From Pseudomarimonas arenosa (GTDB lineage: Bacteria > Pseudomonadota > Gammaproteobacteria > Xanthomonadales > Xanthomonadaceae), in contig NZ_JACYTR010000005.1 of the NCBI RefSeq assembly GCF_014841215.1, positions 62,001 to 126,000 of the forward strand: DNA of 64,000 bases, given 5' to 3'. Position 1 is the stretch's first letter. The number at the start of each line of letters is the position of its first letter. Below the pieces are notes generated by a model, which saw only the letters and a list, made by a program, of their open reading frames with translations, did not search any database and had not been told where the DNA came from. A program made the position numbers and the translations under genes. This document shows positions 43,799 through 53,420 of the stretch, piece by piece.

Positions 43799-44625
43799 TC
43801 ACTCGCCTCCGAATAGAGCAGAGTCAATGGCCCTAGCCGACTAATCAACGCTTCGAGATTGCCAGAGTGAGCGGACATCTGAGCGGTAACAATCACCTCT
43901 CTGTACGTCTCGAATCCCAACGGGCGAACCGGCTTTTCCCCGTGCAACTCCTTGTCATAGGCATGCTGATCGATCGGCGCCGACAGCGGCAATATGCTTC
44001 CGTCCGCCGAACTTCTGACTACACATCGACCATAAATATCGAATCGAATGAGCCTCCCCTGAGACAGGATTCGACTCAAAATTGCGTAGAAATCCAGGCA
44101 CTGCATCTTATTTCGGTGGCCGCGCCAATGGGACCAATAGTGCTTGAGCCCCAGGCGAAACAGCGGCCCGTCCGCGTCAAACCAAGGTTGCCGCACGAAC
44201 ACAAAATCATGCGCAATCTCCACAGCTTTATCAATGAAGGACTCGGCAGCAGCCACAGATGGAAGATGCTCCAGCACATGCGACATGGTCACGAATGAAA
44301 CGAACTTGGTGCTCGGCACCCTAAAGATGTCGAGCACCATCGCGGTGTGGCCATTTTCTCGGGCCGATTCAACCTTTTTCGAATCGATATCTATGCCGAC
44401 ACCCTCGACGGCGGGGCAAGCACTGCGCACGAATTCGATCATTGCTCCATGACTGCAACCTAAGTCGAGGAAGTCGCAGTCGCTCAACAAAGCGACTTCC
44501 TGTGGAGACAAATCACTCCTCGCTGCACCGTCTAGAAGACTCGATGATTTGACCATTTCTTGGACATCCAAATTAAACGTCGAGTTGCACTTGGAAGACA
44601 GCTCCGTCAAGCCAAGTTTATGCAT
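43795..44625 (-). CDS. SAM-dependent methyltransferase (class I)
   Basis: About 276 residues. SAM motif I is DFLDLGCSHGAMIEFV, and FVTMSHVLEHLPS is the motif IV region, with VGIDIDSKKVESARENG between them. ATG at 44625 overlaps the upstream stop by 8 nt; an upstream TTG at 44649 is the alternative. It probably methylates a sugar of the surface polymer; the acceptor is unknown. It forms a translationally coupled trio with the giant transferase upstream and the methyltransferase downstream. Confidence 0.8.
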   Translation of the reverse strand: MHKLGLTELSSKCNSTFNLDVQEMVKSSSLLDGAARSDLSPQEVALLSDCDFLDLGCSHGAMIEFVRSACPAVEGVGIDIDSKKVESARENGHTAMVLDIFRVPSTKFVSFVTMSHVLEHLPSVAAAESFIDKAVEIAHDFVFVRQPWFDADGPLFRLGLKHYWSHWRGHRNKMQCLDFYAILSRILSQGRLIRFDIYGRCVVRSSADGSILPLSAPIDQHAYDKELHGEKPVRPLGFETYREVIVTAQMSAHSGNLEALISRLGPLTLLYSEASE

Positions 44626-47600
44626 CAGAGCTTTCGCAACTCCAATCAATCAAGTGAAGGGTTCGCGCGACCGCAGACCACCAGTGCCGCCACCGAACTT
44701 GTAGCGTATGTCCACTCCGCAGCTTCTGAAACCCATTGCGCCCCATCTGAGCAGCGAAGCCTGGCTCTAAAAGCAACCTCTCGATATGTGTTGCCCACTG
44801 CCCGGAACTACTGGCCACAAATCCATCCACTCCATCTTGAATCATGGCTCTGTACTCCGCTATGTCGCTAGCTACCACCGGCAGACCGAGCGCCCAGAGG
44901 TCAAGAATCTTGATCCTGCTCTTGGAACCATTGAACGCACTGGGGGCCAGTGGCGCTATTCCTATGTGCCACCTATTCGTCTCACGAAGCCAGCTTACGA
45001 ATGCAGGGTACTCTGAATCTTCACATTCACATACGTTTATCCATGGCCTGACAGGAGCGGAGGCCGTCATGCCCACTAGGTCGAGAACGAATCGTCCTTC
45101 ATAACGATCCCATAGCTTGTCCAGTGCTGGCATCACCATCTCAAGATCTGCGCCATGAGTCTTGGTGCCCATGGCAAGAATTCGAAGAACTTCGCCATCA
45201 CGAGGAGCAGCGGGCGAAGTGCCCAGCCGCCAAAGCGAAGCATCGAGTGCGTTCGGGATGACATGTACGTTTGAGTTGAGGCGCGCAAGGTCCATTCTAA
45301 GCGAGTCAGTTGATACAACAACAAGATCCGCCAGCCTGACAAGCTCTACAATGCGTTCCGACTCGCAGTCATAACTGCCAAACTCGCAGTGGCCGTTCTC
45401 CATTTGCCAAAGACGGTCGTCAATCTCAAAGATTACTCGAAACCTTCTACTCGACTGCAATGACCTGAGCGTCTCGATTCCCTCATCGTGCGAGATAGCA
45501 GTTCGTTGAACCCAAACTGCGTCGCAAGCATCAAGTTCGCTCAGGCAATTGATGTTGCGCACGTCGATCAACGATCTTGAGACAAGCTGCTGAAGCGGCA
45601 GGATAGATCTGATGTATGCAGATCCGGTCGGCCTGCCATCGCCCCTCGTGGGGTGAATTACCCCAATCCTTGGCGCGGAATCAGTCGCTTCAGTAGGACT
45701 TGCCTCATCGTAGGAGTCAAGTCTCGCGAATAGCTCCAGCTCAGACAGTGCGGCAGACTCCACACTGTAGCGTGCGGCAGTTGCAATACCGTTCTTCGCC
45801 ATTCTTTGCAGCAACTCTTGATTCGATGCCGCAGATGCAACGATGTGAGCAATCTGAACCGGCGAATCCACCGTCGTGTCTATTACTAGGGCGTTTTCTC
45901 CGTCCACCGCATACTCATCGCCACCGCCCTCTTTCGGCACGGCGGGGACACAACCGCACGCCATCGCCTCCAACCCCGTTCGACCAAAGGCTTGGTAGTC
46001 GGACAAATCCAAGAAGATGTCCGATGATCTTAGAACCTCAGCAACGCCCTCTCGACGCAACTCGCCTAGGTTACACTCTGCGAACTCGGCACCTTCTTGC
46101 GCCCAGATACTGTCATCTTTCGACGCCCCAAAGAAGACGAATTGAATACTGTTGCCAAAGATCTGTTTTAGCTCCTTGGCAACCAAGAGTGTTCGGACAG
46201 GGGCTCTCCTCGGCGTTGAAGGACGAATCATCGCACTCACGACTAATCGATCATGCGGCTTGGGCTCAGCACGTGGAAAATACACGTCATGGTCGATCGA
46301 GGGTGAGATTCTATGCATCTTCGTCGGGTGCTTCGATGCCACCGTTCGGCAAATCCAGCTTGTCTTTGCCATGCCGACCATTTGGGGTACCAGGCCGTAC
46401 GAATTGACCGCTTGCTGATAGTGCTCTGACCCTTCCTCAAAGAAGAGTGGCTCATAGTCTTGAATGTAGTAGACAAGAACCTTTTCTGAGTGCTGACCCA
46501 CAATCTTCTTGGCCAGCGCGACAGAGTGAAACACTGTTGCGACGACCACTCGAAAGTCTGCAGCAACAGCTGCTAACTCAGCATCGTCGCGATAGAAGAA
46601 CACGAATCCAGACAGCTCGCGCACGTCTGAATACACCCCCCGAAAATGCTCCTCTGACGACTTCTTAACCGCAACTGCGACTCGAATACCTCGCAGGTAC
46701 ATTGCTCGAGCCTCTTGCACCACTGAATGGCTCCCCCCCCCGCCACCCTTGACCGGCAAGAGAAACATTACGCTAAGTTCTCGGCTGCGATTTGCAATCC
46801 AAGCCGGCAACAAGGCTGCCCGAATCGCTTTCTTCGCGCTTGCGCGTGCATGCCCCAATTGCAGGTTTTCCCGCAGAGCCCGAACTGCCTCACTAATCGC
46901 TGACTCGCCGTGCTTTTCCCTCAATCGCTCTGATGCGTCAGCACTGAGTCGATCTCGCTCCTTAGCGCCGTAGCTCTTGGACTTAGAGTGATAGATGTAC
47001 ACGTCAGTGGCCACAGCCATCTCGAAGCCCGCATTGGCGGCCCGCAAACAATAGTCATTTTCCTCTCCATAGCCTCTTGGGAAGGACTCTTCGTCCAGGA
47101 AACCGATCTCAGCGATGACGGACCGCTTGATGCCCAGACAAAACCCGTTCAGCAGTGGAACACGTGGGAAGCCGGCTGCAGGGTGGAGGCGGGTCAACTG
47201 CGCCATCCTTGAAACCGAAACTCCAGGCGGAAGCGGGTTCACAACAAACTGGCCATCAAACCCCAAACAATCGGGTATCGATTGCCAACTTGCAGCATTG
47301 GACATCGTACCCACCAATCCAATGCGCTCGGAGCTGAACGCACAGTTCAGCATACCCTGCACCCATCCTCTAGGCACAATGGTGTCGCTATTTAACAGAA
47401 CAACGAATTCAGCTGTTGAGTGACGTAGCCCGTGGTTTGCAGCCTTTGTGTAACCTCTACCAATCGGGTGCTCCAACAACACAACAAACGGCGAGTCGAC
47501 GGAAAACTCCCTCAACATGCGAGTTGTCTCCAACTCTGACCCATCGTTAACCAGTATCAATCTTTGGTCAGCGGATAGATCAGGTTCCAGACTACGCAGA

Positions 47601-49492
47601 AGCCGCTCAACATCGGTGGGCGCGTTGTGTACGCACACAACTATCTCAGCGGCCCTCCTCTCGGGCTCTCGCGAGCCGCACCGAGGAGAAGGCTCTACTG
47701 TGCCGATAGTTTGCCACGGGAGCTGCCGGTGCTGTTCTGAAGAGGAGTGCTCAGTTGTATTCCTCGGCGCCTCGGCAACGATAGACCTTAGCATTTCCGT
47801 GGGCTCTATCAAGGACCTCAGAAGCCCGACTCCCTCAACCTGAAGCTCTGACTTCTGCACCAGCCAACTGTCTAACGCCGCGGACAGAGCCCGTTCCATG
47901 TTGCTGAGATGGCCAAGAAGGAAATCAAGCGCATTAGGATCTCTCCTTCTCGCCGCAATCAAACTCGGCACGGCAACAACCGCGGAACCTATTCGCCAAC
48001 TCCAAGAACTATGAATTGCCTCGACAGCGCTTCGACAGTCGGATAGCCATCCAACAACACTTCGGATCAACTCGTGCAAGTCACCCAGGCTCGCGAGACT
48101 CTTGGAGCTGCAAATCGTCTCCTCAAGCCCAGCTACGACTCGCTGCAGCGCTTCCAAGCATTCAGCTTCACGCTGCTGCCTGAGTTGCAGAGAGGATCGC
48201 ACGTATGCGCTTCGCAACTCAGCCTCCCGCCGATCTGTGCGCTCCCGCTCCACAGCAAGCAAAGCCGCAGATCGGTCCGCCGTCATCCTCTCAAGTTCAC
48301 CACGTAAGGTCGAAACAATAATTTGGTTACCTGCAAGCTCCGTCTCAAGCTGTCTGGCTCGAAGAGAAATCTGCGCCCTGGTAGCCTCGGCGATTCCGAT
48401 GCTTTCGTGAAGCTGCGCGACATGCTGTCGCTCCCGTCTCAACGATTCTTCGAGGAGCTGGCGATCGCGTTCGCTCTGAACCCGGCGAGCAGAATCTTTT
48501 GCGATTTCTCCACACGCCCACTCAAGTTTCTCACCAAATTTGGGAATCAATTCCGCTAGACGAACGACGCCACTCTCAAACGATTGAAGTTCACTGCGTT
48601 TCGTAGTCTCATTTGGTTCTGTCGCAGCTTCCGTGTCGCGACCGACGAGGTCGCGTGAAACTTGGGCAACAAGTTTTGCCCGCACTGTTTCGTGCCTAAC
48701 AATTGTGGAAAACGAAGTCTCACTTAGCGATTCCCTCGCTATCTCTTCGAGCGCACATCCTGCGACGAGCGAGTCATACAGACGAATGGCGGAGTGGCTT
48801 GAATAGGACTCGACATGTTGATTCAGTGCCGATCGACGCAGCTTCGGGTCCACGAAGCGCGAGATCTCCTTATCAGATGGCATCTCAATTGACCGGACAC
48901 CATGATCCCTCAGCGCGCTATAGATTGAGTGAACAGCCTGGATCGGATCATTCAGTAGGACATCAAAGGTCACTCGGATGCAGTCGGTAGATGCGAGAGC
49001 CGCAGCTGCTGACTTTGTGTATTTTTCCCACAACGCCAATCCGAGATCTAATGGGAACTCGTTGCGTTTGAGAAGCGACACAGCAACTTCAAGCGGATTT
49101 CTGACAACATGAATTGGGAGAGGCATCTCCAGGTTCTTGAGCCAGTAGCCAGCGGTAAGGCAAAGTCTTGGATCCTTAATTACCCAAGGCCTGTTCCCAT
49201 CGAGCTTAAGTGCAACCAACTTGCTAGCCTTGTCGAAGGCTTTCACCGCATCTGCCGGAACATCTCTCTTGCCCCATGCTGCTACTCTGTCCCAATCGCA
49301 ACCGACGGAAGCCAAGAGATGTTCGTTCGCGGAACGAACATCTCGCCTTTCCCAAAAGCCTTTTGGATTCTCGTCACCTACTCCAGAATCTGTTAGCTCC
49401 AAATCACTGCCTACATACGCCCCCATTAGGTTAATCAGGCGCGTCAACATAGACGTTCCAGATCGATGCATACCAACTACTAAGATTTGCAC
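44618..49492 (-). CDS. Giant fusion: sulfotransferase, coiled coil, GT2, GT4, GT4
   Basis: A 1624-residue cytoplasmic protein beginning at GTG 49492 (GGGGGAAG upstream). Domains in order: sulfotransferase (about 1-250; GMHRSGTSML at residue 7), a long coiled coil (about 320-460, repeated Arg/Glu-rich heptads), a short SWSWRIGSAVV segment, GT2 (about 610-880; LVNDGSE, LLNSDTIVPRGW, GYGEENDYC), GT4 no. 1 (about 910-1265; GGGGGSHSVVQEARAM, SIDHDVYFP, FLDLSDYQAFGRTGLEAMAC), GT4 no. 2 (about 1280-1600; VIPNALD, FNGSKSRIKILDLWALGLPV). The GT2-GT4 part is a paralogue of the protein at 54244-57264. It probably builds and sulfates the O-polysaccharide repeat. No frameshift was seen over the whole length. 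Confidence 0.88.
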   Translation of the reverse strand: MQILVVGMHRSGTSMLTRLINLMGAYVGSDLELTDSGVGDENPKGFWERRDVRSANEHLLASVGCDWDRVAAWGKRDVPADAVKAFDKASKLVALKLDGNRPWVIKDPRLCLTAGYWLKNLEMPLPIHVVRNPLEVAVSLLKRNEFPLDLGLALWEKYTKSAAAALASTDCIRVTFDVLLNDPIQAVHSIYSALRDHGVRSIEMPSDKEISRFVDPKLRRSALNQHVESYSSHSAIRLYDSLVAGCALEEIARESLSETSFSTIVRHETVRAKLVAQVSRDLVGRDTEAATEPNETTKRSELQSFESGVVRLAELIPKFGEKLEWACGEIAKDSARRVQSERDRQLLEESLRRERQHVAQLHESIGIAEATRAQISLRARQLETELAGNQIIVSTLRGELERMTADRSAALLAVERERTDRREAELRSAYVRSSLQLRQQREAECLEALQRVVAGLEETICSSKSLASLGDLHELIRSVVGWLSDCRSAVEAIHSSWSWRIGSAVVAVPSLIAARRRDPNALDFLLGHLSNMERALSAALDSWLVQKSELQVEGVGLLRSLIEPTEMLRSIVAEAPRNTTEHSSSEQHRQLPWQTIGTVEPSPRCGSREPERRAAEIVVCVHNAPTDVERLLRSLEPDLSADQRLILVNDGSELETTRMLREFSVDSPFVVLLEHPIGRGYTKAANHGLRHSTAEFVVLLNSDTIVPRGWVQGMLNCAFSSERIGLVGTMSNAASWQSIPDCLGFDGQFVVNPLPPGVSVSRMAQLTRLHPAAGFPRVPLLNGFCLGIKRSVIAEIGFLDEESFPRGYGEENDYCLRAANAGFEMAVATDVYIYHSKSKSYGAKERDRLSADASERLREKHGESAISEAVRALRENLQLGHARASAKKAIRAALLPAWIANRSRELSVMFLLPVKGGGGGSHSVVQEARAMYLRGIRVAVAVKKSSEEHFRGVYSDVRELSGFVFFYRDDAELAAVAADFRVVVATVFHSVALAKKIVGQHSEKVLVYYIQDYEPLFFEEGSEHYQQAVNSYGLVPQMVGMAKTSWICRTVASKHPTKMHRISPSIDHDVYFPRAEPKPHDRLVVSAMIRPSTPRRAPVRTLLVAKELKQIFGNSIQFVFFGASKDDSIWAQEGAEFAECNLGELRREGVAEVLRSSDIFLDLSDYQAFGRTGLEAMACGCVPAVPKEGGGDEYAVDGENALVIDTTVDSPVQIAHIVASAASNQELLQRMAKNGIATAARYSVESAALSELELFARLDSYDEASPTEATDSAPRIGVIHPTRGDGRPTGSAYIRSILPLQQLVSRSLIDVRNINCLSELDACDAVWVQRTAISHDEGIETLRSLQSSRRFRVIFEIDDRLWQMENGHCEFGSYDCESERIVELVRLADLVVVSTDSLRMDLARLNSNVHVIPNALDASLWRLGTSPAAPRDGEVLRILAMGTKTHGADLEMVMPALDKLWDRYEGRFVLDLVGMTASAPVRPWINVCECEDSEYPAFVSWLRETNRWHIGIAPLAPSAFNGSKSRIKILDLWALGLPVVASDIAEYRAMIQDGVDGFVASSSGQWATHIERLLLEPGFAAQMGRNGFQKLRSGHTLQVRWRHWWSAVARTLHLIDWSCESSDA

Positions 49493-49533
49493 TCTTCCCC
49501 CTTGAACGGCCTCTCACATGCCGTGAATTTCAC

Positions 49534-50565
49534 TTAAGCTTCCCGGTTAAACAGCCCTTTGACAGCCTGTCTCACGTATCCGCGATCATAGAACTTTGGA
49601 TCGATACACCGCTGAAGCGCTTTGTGGCCGCGGTCTCCAATCTGCGCCAGCAGTACCCGTTCCCGCCAGAATGTGCGTGCACCGCTCAGCGCATCTCGGT
49701 AAAGCCTGACCACGACGCTGAACTTTCCTCGCAGTGTGTGGCGAACAACCACCCCGAGGTGGAGCAGTGCAATGTGCGCCAACGATAGGAGCAAGAGCCT
49801 GCCTGGCAGGCTCTTTAGCAGCAACCAGATGGAGTTTCGGATTCCGTGATAGAGAACGAAATCGGAGAAACCGCCACCGCTGCTCGCCTGCCCCTTGTGC
49901 AAAGCTACGGCACCGTCAAAGTAATCAGGCTCAAATCCCAGCAAGACGGCCCTGAGCGCAACATCGGTGTCCTCGGCATAGCAGAAGAACCTGTGGTCAA
50001 AGGTGTACCCATAAATGCGCTGCAGCTCGCAAAGCAGCCGTCTCGAATACACCGCGCAGCCACCGGTAGGACCAAGCAAGGGTTCTTCCACTGACAATCG
50101 GTTGGAGGCCAGCATCGAGCGATACATCACGATGCCCAGAGAGTCGACTCGTTGCGGGTCGGCATACTTCATCACCCGAGCAGCACAGAGATCGCCGGCG
50201 GCGTGATCCTGCAGCCAATGGGCAAGCGCTGGAAGTGCCACTGCATCGTTGTTGAACAAGAAGATCCGCATAACCTCCGAGTTCGCCAGCAAGCGTCGAA
50301 TCTGAACATCGACTGCAGCAGCGAAGCCCAGGTTTGAGCCATTCTCAATCAGTTCGGAGGGCAAATCGAGCTTGGAAATGCCATCCCGCAAGATTCGTCG
50401 CTGTTCTTCAGTCGACGCGTTGTCCACGACCGCCACAGTGAGAAACCCCAGCCCTTGCTGTTGCAGCGAAGCGAGACACTCCAGGGTGTCGGCGCTGGTA
50501 TTGAAGTTGACCACGATCACGGCCATGTCGGCGCAGCTCCGCCCTGCCGAGTGCTCTATGCCCAT
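49534..50565 (-). CDS. GT2 glycosyltransferase, rhamnosyltransferase-like
   Basis: A 343-residue GT-A enzyme: MAVIVVNFNTSADTLECLAS, VAVVDNASTEEQ, FLFNNDAVALPALAHWL and the C-terminal HRFFCYAEDTDVALRAVLLG acid motif typical of WbbL-like rhamnosyltransferases. A hydrophobic stretch near residues 255-280 may attach it to the membrane. Overlaps the upstream GT2 gene by 10 nt. Sugar specificity is a family-level guess. Confidence 0.85.
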   Translation of the reverse strand: MGIEHSAGRSCADMAVIVVNFNTSADTLECLASLQQQGLGFLTVAVVDNASTEEQRRILRDGISKLDLPSELIENGSNLGFAAAVDVQIRRLLANSEVMRIFLFNNDAVALPALAHWLQDHAAGDLCAARVMKYADPQRVDSLGIVMYRSMLASNRLSVEEPLLGPTGGCAVYSRRLLCELQRIYGYTFDHRFFCYAEDTDVALRAVLLGFEPDYFDGAVALHKGQASSGGGFSDFVLYHGIRNSIWLLLKSLPGRLLLLSLAHIALLHLGVVVRHTLRGKFSVVVRLYRDALSGARTFWRERVLLAQIGDRGHKALQRCIDPKFYDRGYVRQAVKGLFNREA

Positions 50566-52631
50566 GGCAGCGCCACTCGAGGCGCACGATCAATCAGGTA
50601 GGCGCCATGCATGAGGGTGAGGTTTGGATTGTAGTGCCTGTCCTCGGGCCAGTCCGTGCCTGGCACACTGATTGAGGAGTCGGTCAGCGCAACTAGAGTT
50701 GGTTGCGTTGCAACGAAATCTGCGTGCGGGGTGATGACAGTGTCCATGCCCGCGCTTTCGACTCGACGGCTGAAGTCGAGCTCAAGAATTCCAATCGCTA
50801 GATCAGAGAACCCGCCCAACTGCTGGAACACATTTCGGCGCACAGCCATCGCCGCTGCGCTCACCGCGCTGGCGCGGCGCAGAAGCTCGAGCTGGCCAAA
50901 GTAGCCGGGCGTGGCGACCGGGAATCCTCGATGCGGAGAATCCAGGCCACCGAACATGCCAAGCACATAGCCAGCATGCAGCACTCGCCGGCTGGCTTCT
51001 ATGATTCGTGCACCTGCAACACCGACGCTTGATATGGAGGCCAAGGCCACCAGTTCGGATACCGAAGCAGGGCCTGCCGGCTCAACACCCGCGGACGCGA
51101 ACAGCAACACGTCGCCCTTGGCGATTTTCGCCAATTGATTGAGTCGTGCCGCCCGCGTTGCAGACTCAGGTCGCGGCGCGACAGAATTCACCGCCCGATC
51201 GGGGTCTGGGAACAAGCATTCCACCGCCAGATTGGCATCCAGTCCCGACAGCGCGCGTTGCCACGCGGCAAGATCGCTGGGTGGAGCGTCGAACAGAACG
51301 GAAACGGTGATTGTGTCTGACGGCGGCGTTGGCCTGAATCGATACATTCCCGGAAACGCGCCTGGCTCAATCCTGCCCGGCCGCTTGGTATTGGTAAGGT
51401 AGTCGGCCAACGCACGCAAGGCTGCGTCGGCGGCGTATGATTTCTGGCCCATGGCCTGCGCTGTAGAGCCGGGAACGGCGCGCCAGTGATACAGCACATG
51501 TGGAATGTGGAACACGCTGCCCGAGCCGGCCTTGGCCAGGCAACGCAGCAGGAGGTCATAATCCTGACTGCCCTCATAGCCTTGACGAAACCCACCTACC
51601 TCGCGCATGAGCTTCGTTTCAAAAACGCCGAGATGGGAGAACAGGTTTTGTCCAAGAATCAGATAGGAGTCCCAGTCTGGCTTGAAGTATGGGTCGTAGT
51701 GAACACCCTTAACATCGATCTTGTCCTCGTCGCTGTAGATTAGCCGTGCCCCTGGATTGCGATTGATGCAGTCGACCACGCAGTGCAAAGCGTGTGCGGG
51801 CAGCAGGTCGTCCTGATCGAGCAGGGCGGTAAACTCGCCTGCGCAAAGATCGAGGGCCGAGTTGCTTGCGGCGGAGATGTGCCCGTTCTTGTCTCTGAAC
51901 ACGACCTTGATGCGTGAATCTCGCGACATCAGTGTCTTCAGGTAGTCACGGCAGCTCGGGTCATCGGAGGCATCGTCGGCAATGCACAGCTGCCAATGTT
52001 GATAGGTCTGCTCAAAGACGCTATCGACGGCCTCCCGGAGCAAGTCGAGGTCAGGCTTGTACACCGGCATCAGCACTGAGATCAGCGGCTGCTGCGTGAA
52101 CGCCCTGCTTCGCTCGCGAAGCAGGCGACGAGCCTCCAGACTGGCCACGCCGTGCTGCGCCACCCACTTGGCATAGCCAAAGCCAAAGTGAGGCGTTCCA
52201 GGCGCCGCCAGCAGCAGATCCAGAATGCCGCGCAGGCGGCCGGCCCGCCATCCCAGCAACAACAGCCTTGCCGCCTCGGCAGCCGTGGCCCTGGATCGGC
52301 TGGCTGCCGCCACCATCGACCAGCTGCGATGCCAAAACGCCCTGAAGCGAGAGACCGGCGCCAACGCTATCGTCGATGCCGGCGGATTTGATTGCCGGCT
52401 GGACAGCTGCACCCGAATCCGTGTGGCTGGTGCACTCACATGCAGGGTGACGGAATGAGATCTGCAGTGCGCTGGCAACTGCAATGCGTGACTGGCGCCT
52501 AGCCCCGATTCTGACACCACTTCGATGCCTAGCTCGGCATCACGCAGGCTGCCCCGGCAGCGCAACGTGAGGCATACCCAACCGGGTCGTTCAGCAATGA
52601 ATTCTTGATCGACGACGAGCTTGAACGGCAC
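50556..52631 (-). CDS. Large GT2 glycosyltransferase with a second degenerate GT domain
   Basis: A 691-residue protein. The central domain (about 185-410) is a full family 2 enzyme: ISVLMPVYKPDLDLLREAVD, LCIADDASDD, LLDQDDLLPAHALH and SDEDKIDVKGVHYDPYFKPD. The C-terminal part (about 450-690) resembles a second GT2 domain without clear metal motifs. About 180 N-terminal residues have no recognised domain. The start GTG at 52631 has a weak ribosome site, so the N-terminus is uncertain. Such long GT2 proteins are common in Wzm/Wzt-type O-antigen loci. Confidence 0.82.
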   Translation of the reverse strand: MPFKLVVDQEFIAERPGWVCLTLRCRGSLRDAELGIEVVSESGLGASHALQLPAHCRSHSVTLHVSAPATRIRVQLSSRQSNPPASTIALAPVSRFRAFWHRSWSMVAAASRSRATAAEAARLLLLGWRAGRLRGILDLLLAAPGTPHFGFGYAKWVAQHGVASLEARRLLRERSRAFTQQPLISVLMPVYKPDLDLLREAVDSVFEQTYQHWQLCIADDASDDPSCRDYLKTLMSRDSRIKVVFRDKNGHISAASNSALDLCAGEFTALLDQDDLLPAHALHCVVDCINRNPGARLIYSDEDKIDVKGVHYDPYFKPDWDSYLILGQNLFSHLGVFETKLMREVGGFRQGYEGSQDYDLLLRCLAKAGSGSVFHIPHVLYHWRAVPGSTAQAMGQKSYAADAALRALADYLTNTKRPGRIEPGAFPGMYRFRPTPPSDTITVSVLFDAPPSDLAAWQRALSGLDANLAVECLFPDPDRAVNSVAPRPESATRAARLNQLAKIAKGDVLLFASAGVEPAGPASVSELVALASISSVGVAGARIIEASRRVLHAGYVLGMFGGLDSPHRGFPVATPGYFGQLELLRRASAVSAAAMAVRRNVFQQLGGFSDLAIGILELDFSRRVESAGMDTVITPHADFVATQPTLVALTDSSISVPGTDWPEDRHYNPNLTLMHGAYLIDRAPRVALPWA

Positions 52632-52674
52632 TGCTAGTCACCGCAGACGAGACAGCGAACCAGGATGACCGAGC

Positions 52675-53418
52675 TCACAGCTCATCGTCCTCGGACGGCA
52701 GGGGTAGATCACGTGAAGGCGGCTGTTCGTCCGCGTTGCTCCTACGGTAGCTCTCAAGCACTTCGTCGGCCGGCCCCAACATGATGCTGCGCCCGTGTTC
52801 AACCCAGAGAAGCCGATCACACAACCGGCTCAGCGTCGAGTCGTTGTGCGATACCAGCACCACGGTCTGATCGCTGTCGAACTTCTCCCTTAGCGCCTTG
52901 CTCGATTTCTCGCGAAACTCCGCGTCACCCACGCTCAAGGTTTCATCGATCAGCAACACATCGGGTTCGAGTTGCATGGCGAGGGAAAAACCCAGTCGCG
53001 ACACCATGCCGGAGGAGTAAGTATTGATAGGCTGGTCGAAGAATCGTCCCAGCCCGGAGAACTCGGCAATTCGCTCAAGCTTTGATTCGATGGTGCGCCG
53101 GTCAAACCCTTGCAACAGGCCGCTCAAGATCGCATTGTCGCGCCCGGTCAAGTAGTGCACAAAACCGAGGTTGATGGCTAACAACTGAATGCTGCCATGG
53201 CAGCGAATGATCTCTCCGCGGTCGGGCTCAATTGCGCCCGCCAGCACTCTGAGCAAGGTGCTCTTGCCGGCGCCGTTGCGGCCGATGACGCCCAACTTGT
53301 TGCCATGCTTGAGGTCAAGATCGATATGATCCAAGGCCCAGAAGCGCTGCCCCATCAAACGCCTTTGCATGGGAAAGGCGACGCCCACGCCGCAGAGTCG
53401 AATAGCCGAGTCAGACAT
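52675..53418 (-). CDS. wzt: Polysaccharide ABC exporter, ATP-binding protein
   Basis: A 247-residue ABC ATPase of the Wzt/KpsT family that powers export of a lipid-linked polysaccharide. Walker A is GRNGAGKSTLL, the family variant of the signature is TYSSGMVSRLGFSLA, Walker B is DVLLIDETLSVGD. There is no C-terminal carbohydrate-binding domain, unlike Wzt of E. coli O9a (about 430 residues). It is encoded 2 nt after its membrane partner. Confidence 0.93.
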   Translation of the reverse strand: MSDSAIRLCGVGVAFPMQRRLMGQRFWALDHIDLDLKHGNKLGVIGRNGAGKSTLLRVLAGAIEPDRGEIIRCHGSIQLLAINLGFVHYLTGRDNAILSGLLQGFDRRTIESKLERIAEFSGLGRFFDQPINTYSSGMVSRLGFSLAMQLEPDVLLIDETLSVGDAEFREKSSKALREKFDSDQTVVLVSHNDSTLSRLCDRLLWVEHGRSIMLGPADEVLESYRRSNADEQPPSRDLPLPSEDDEL

Positions 53419-53420
53419 GG

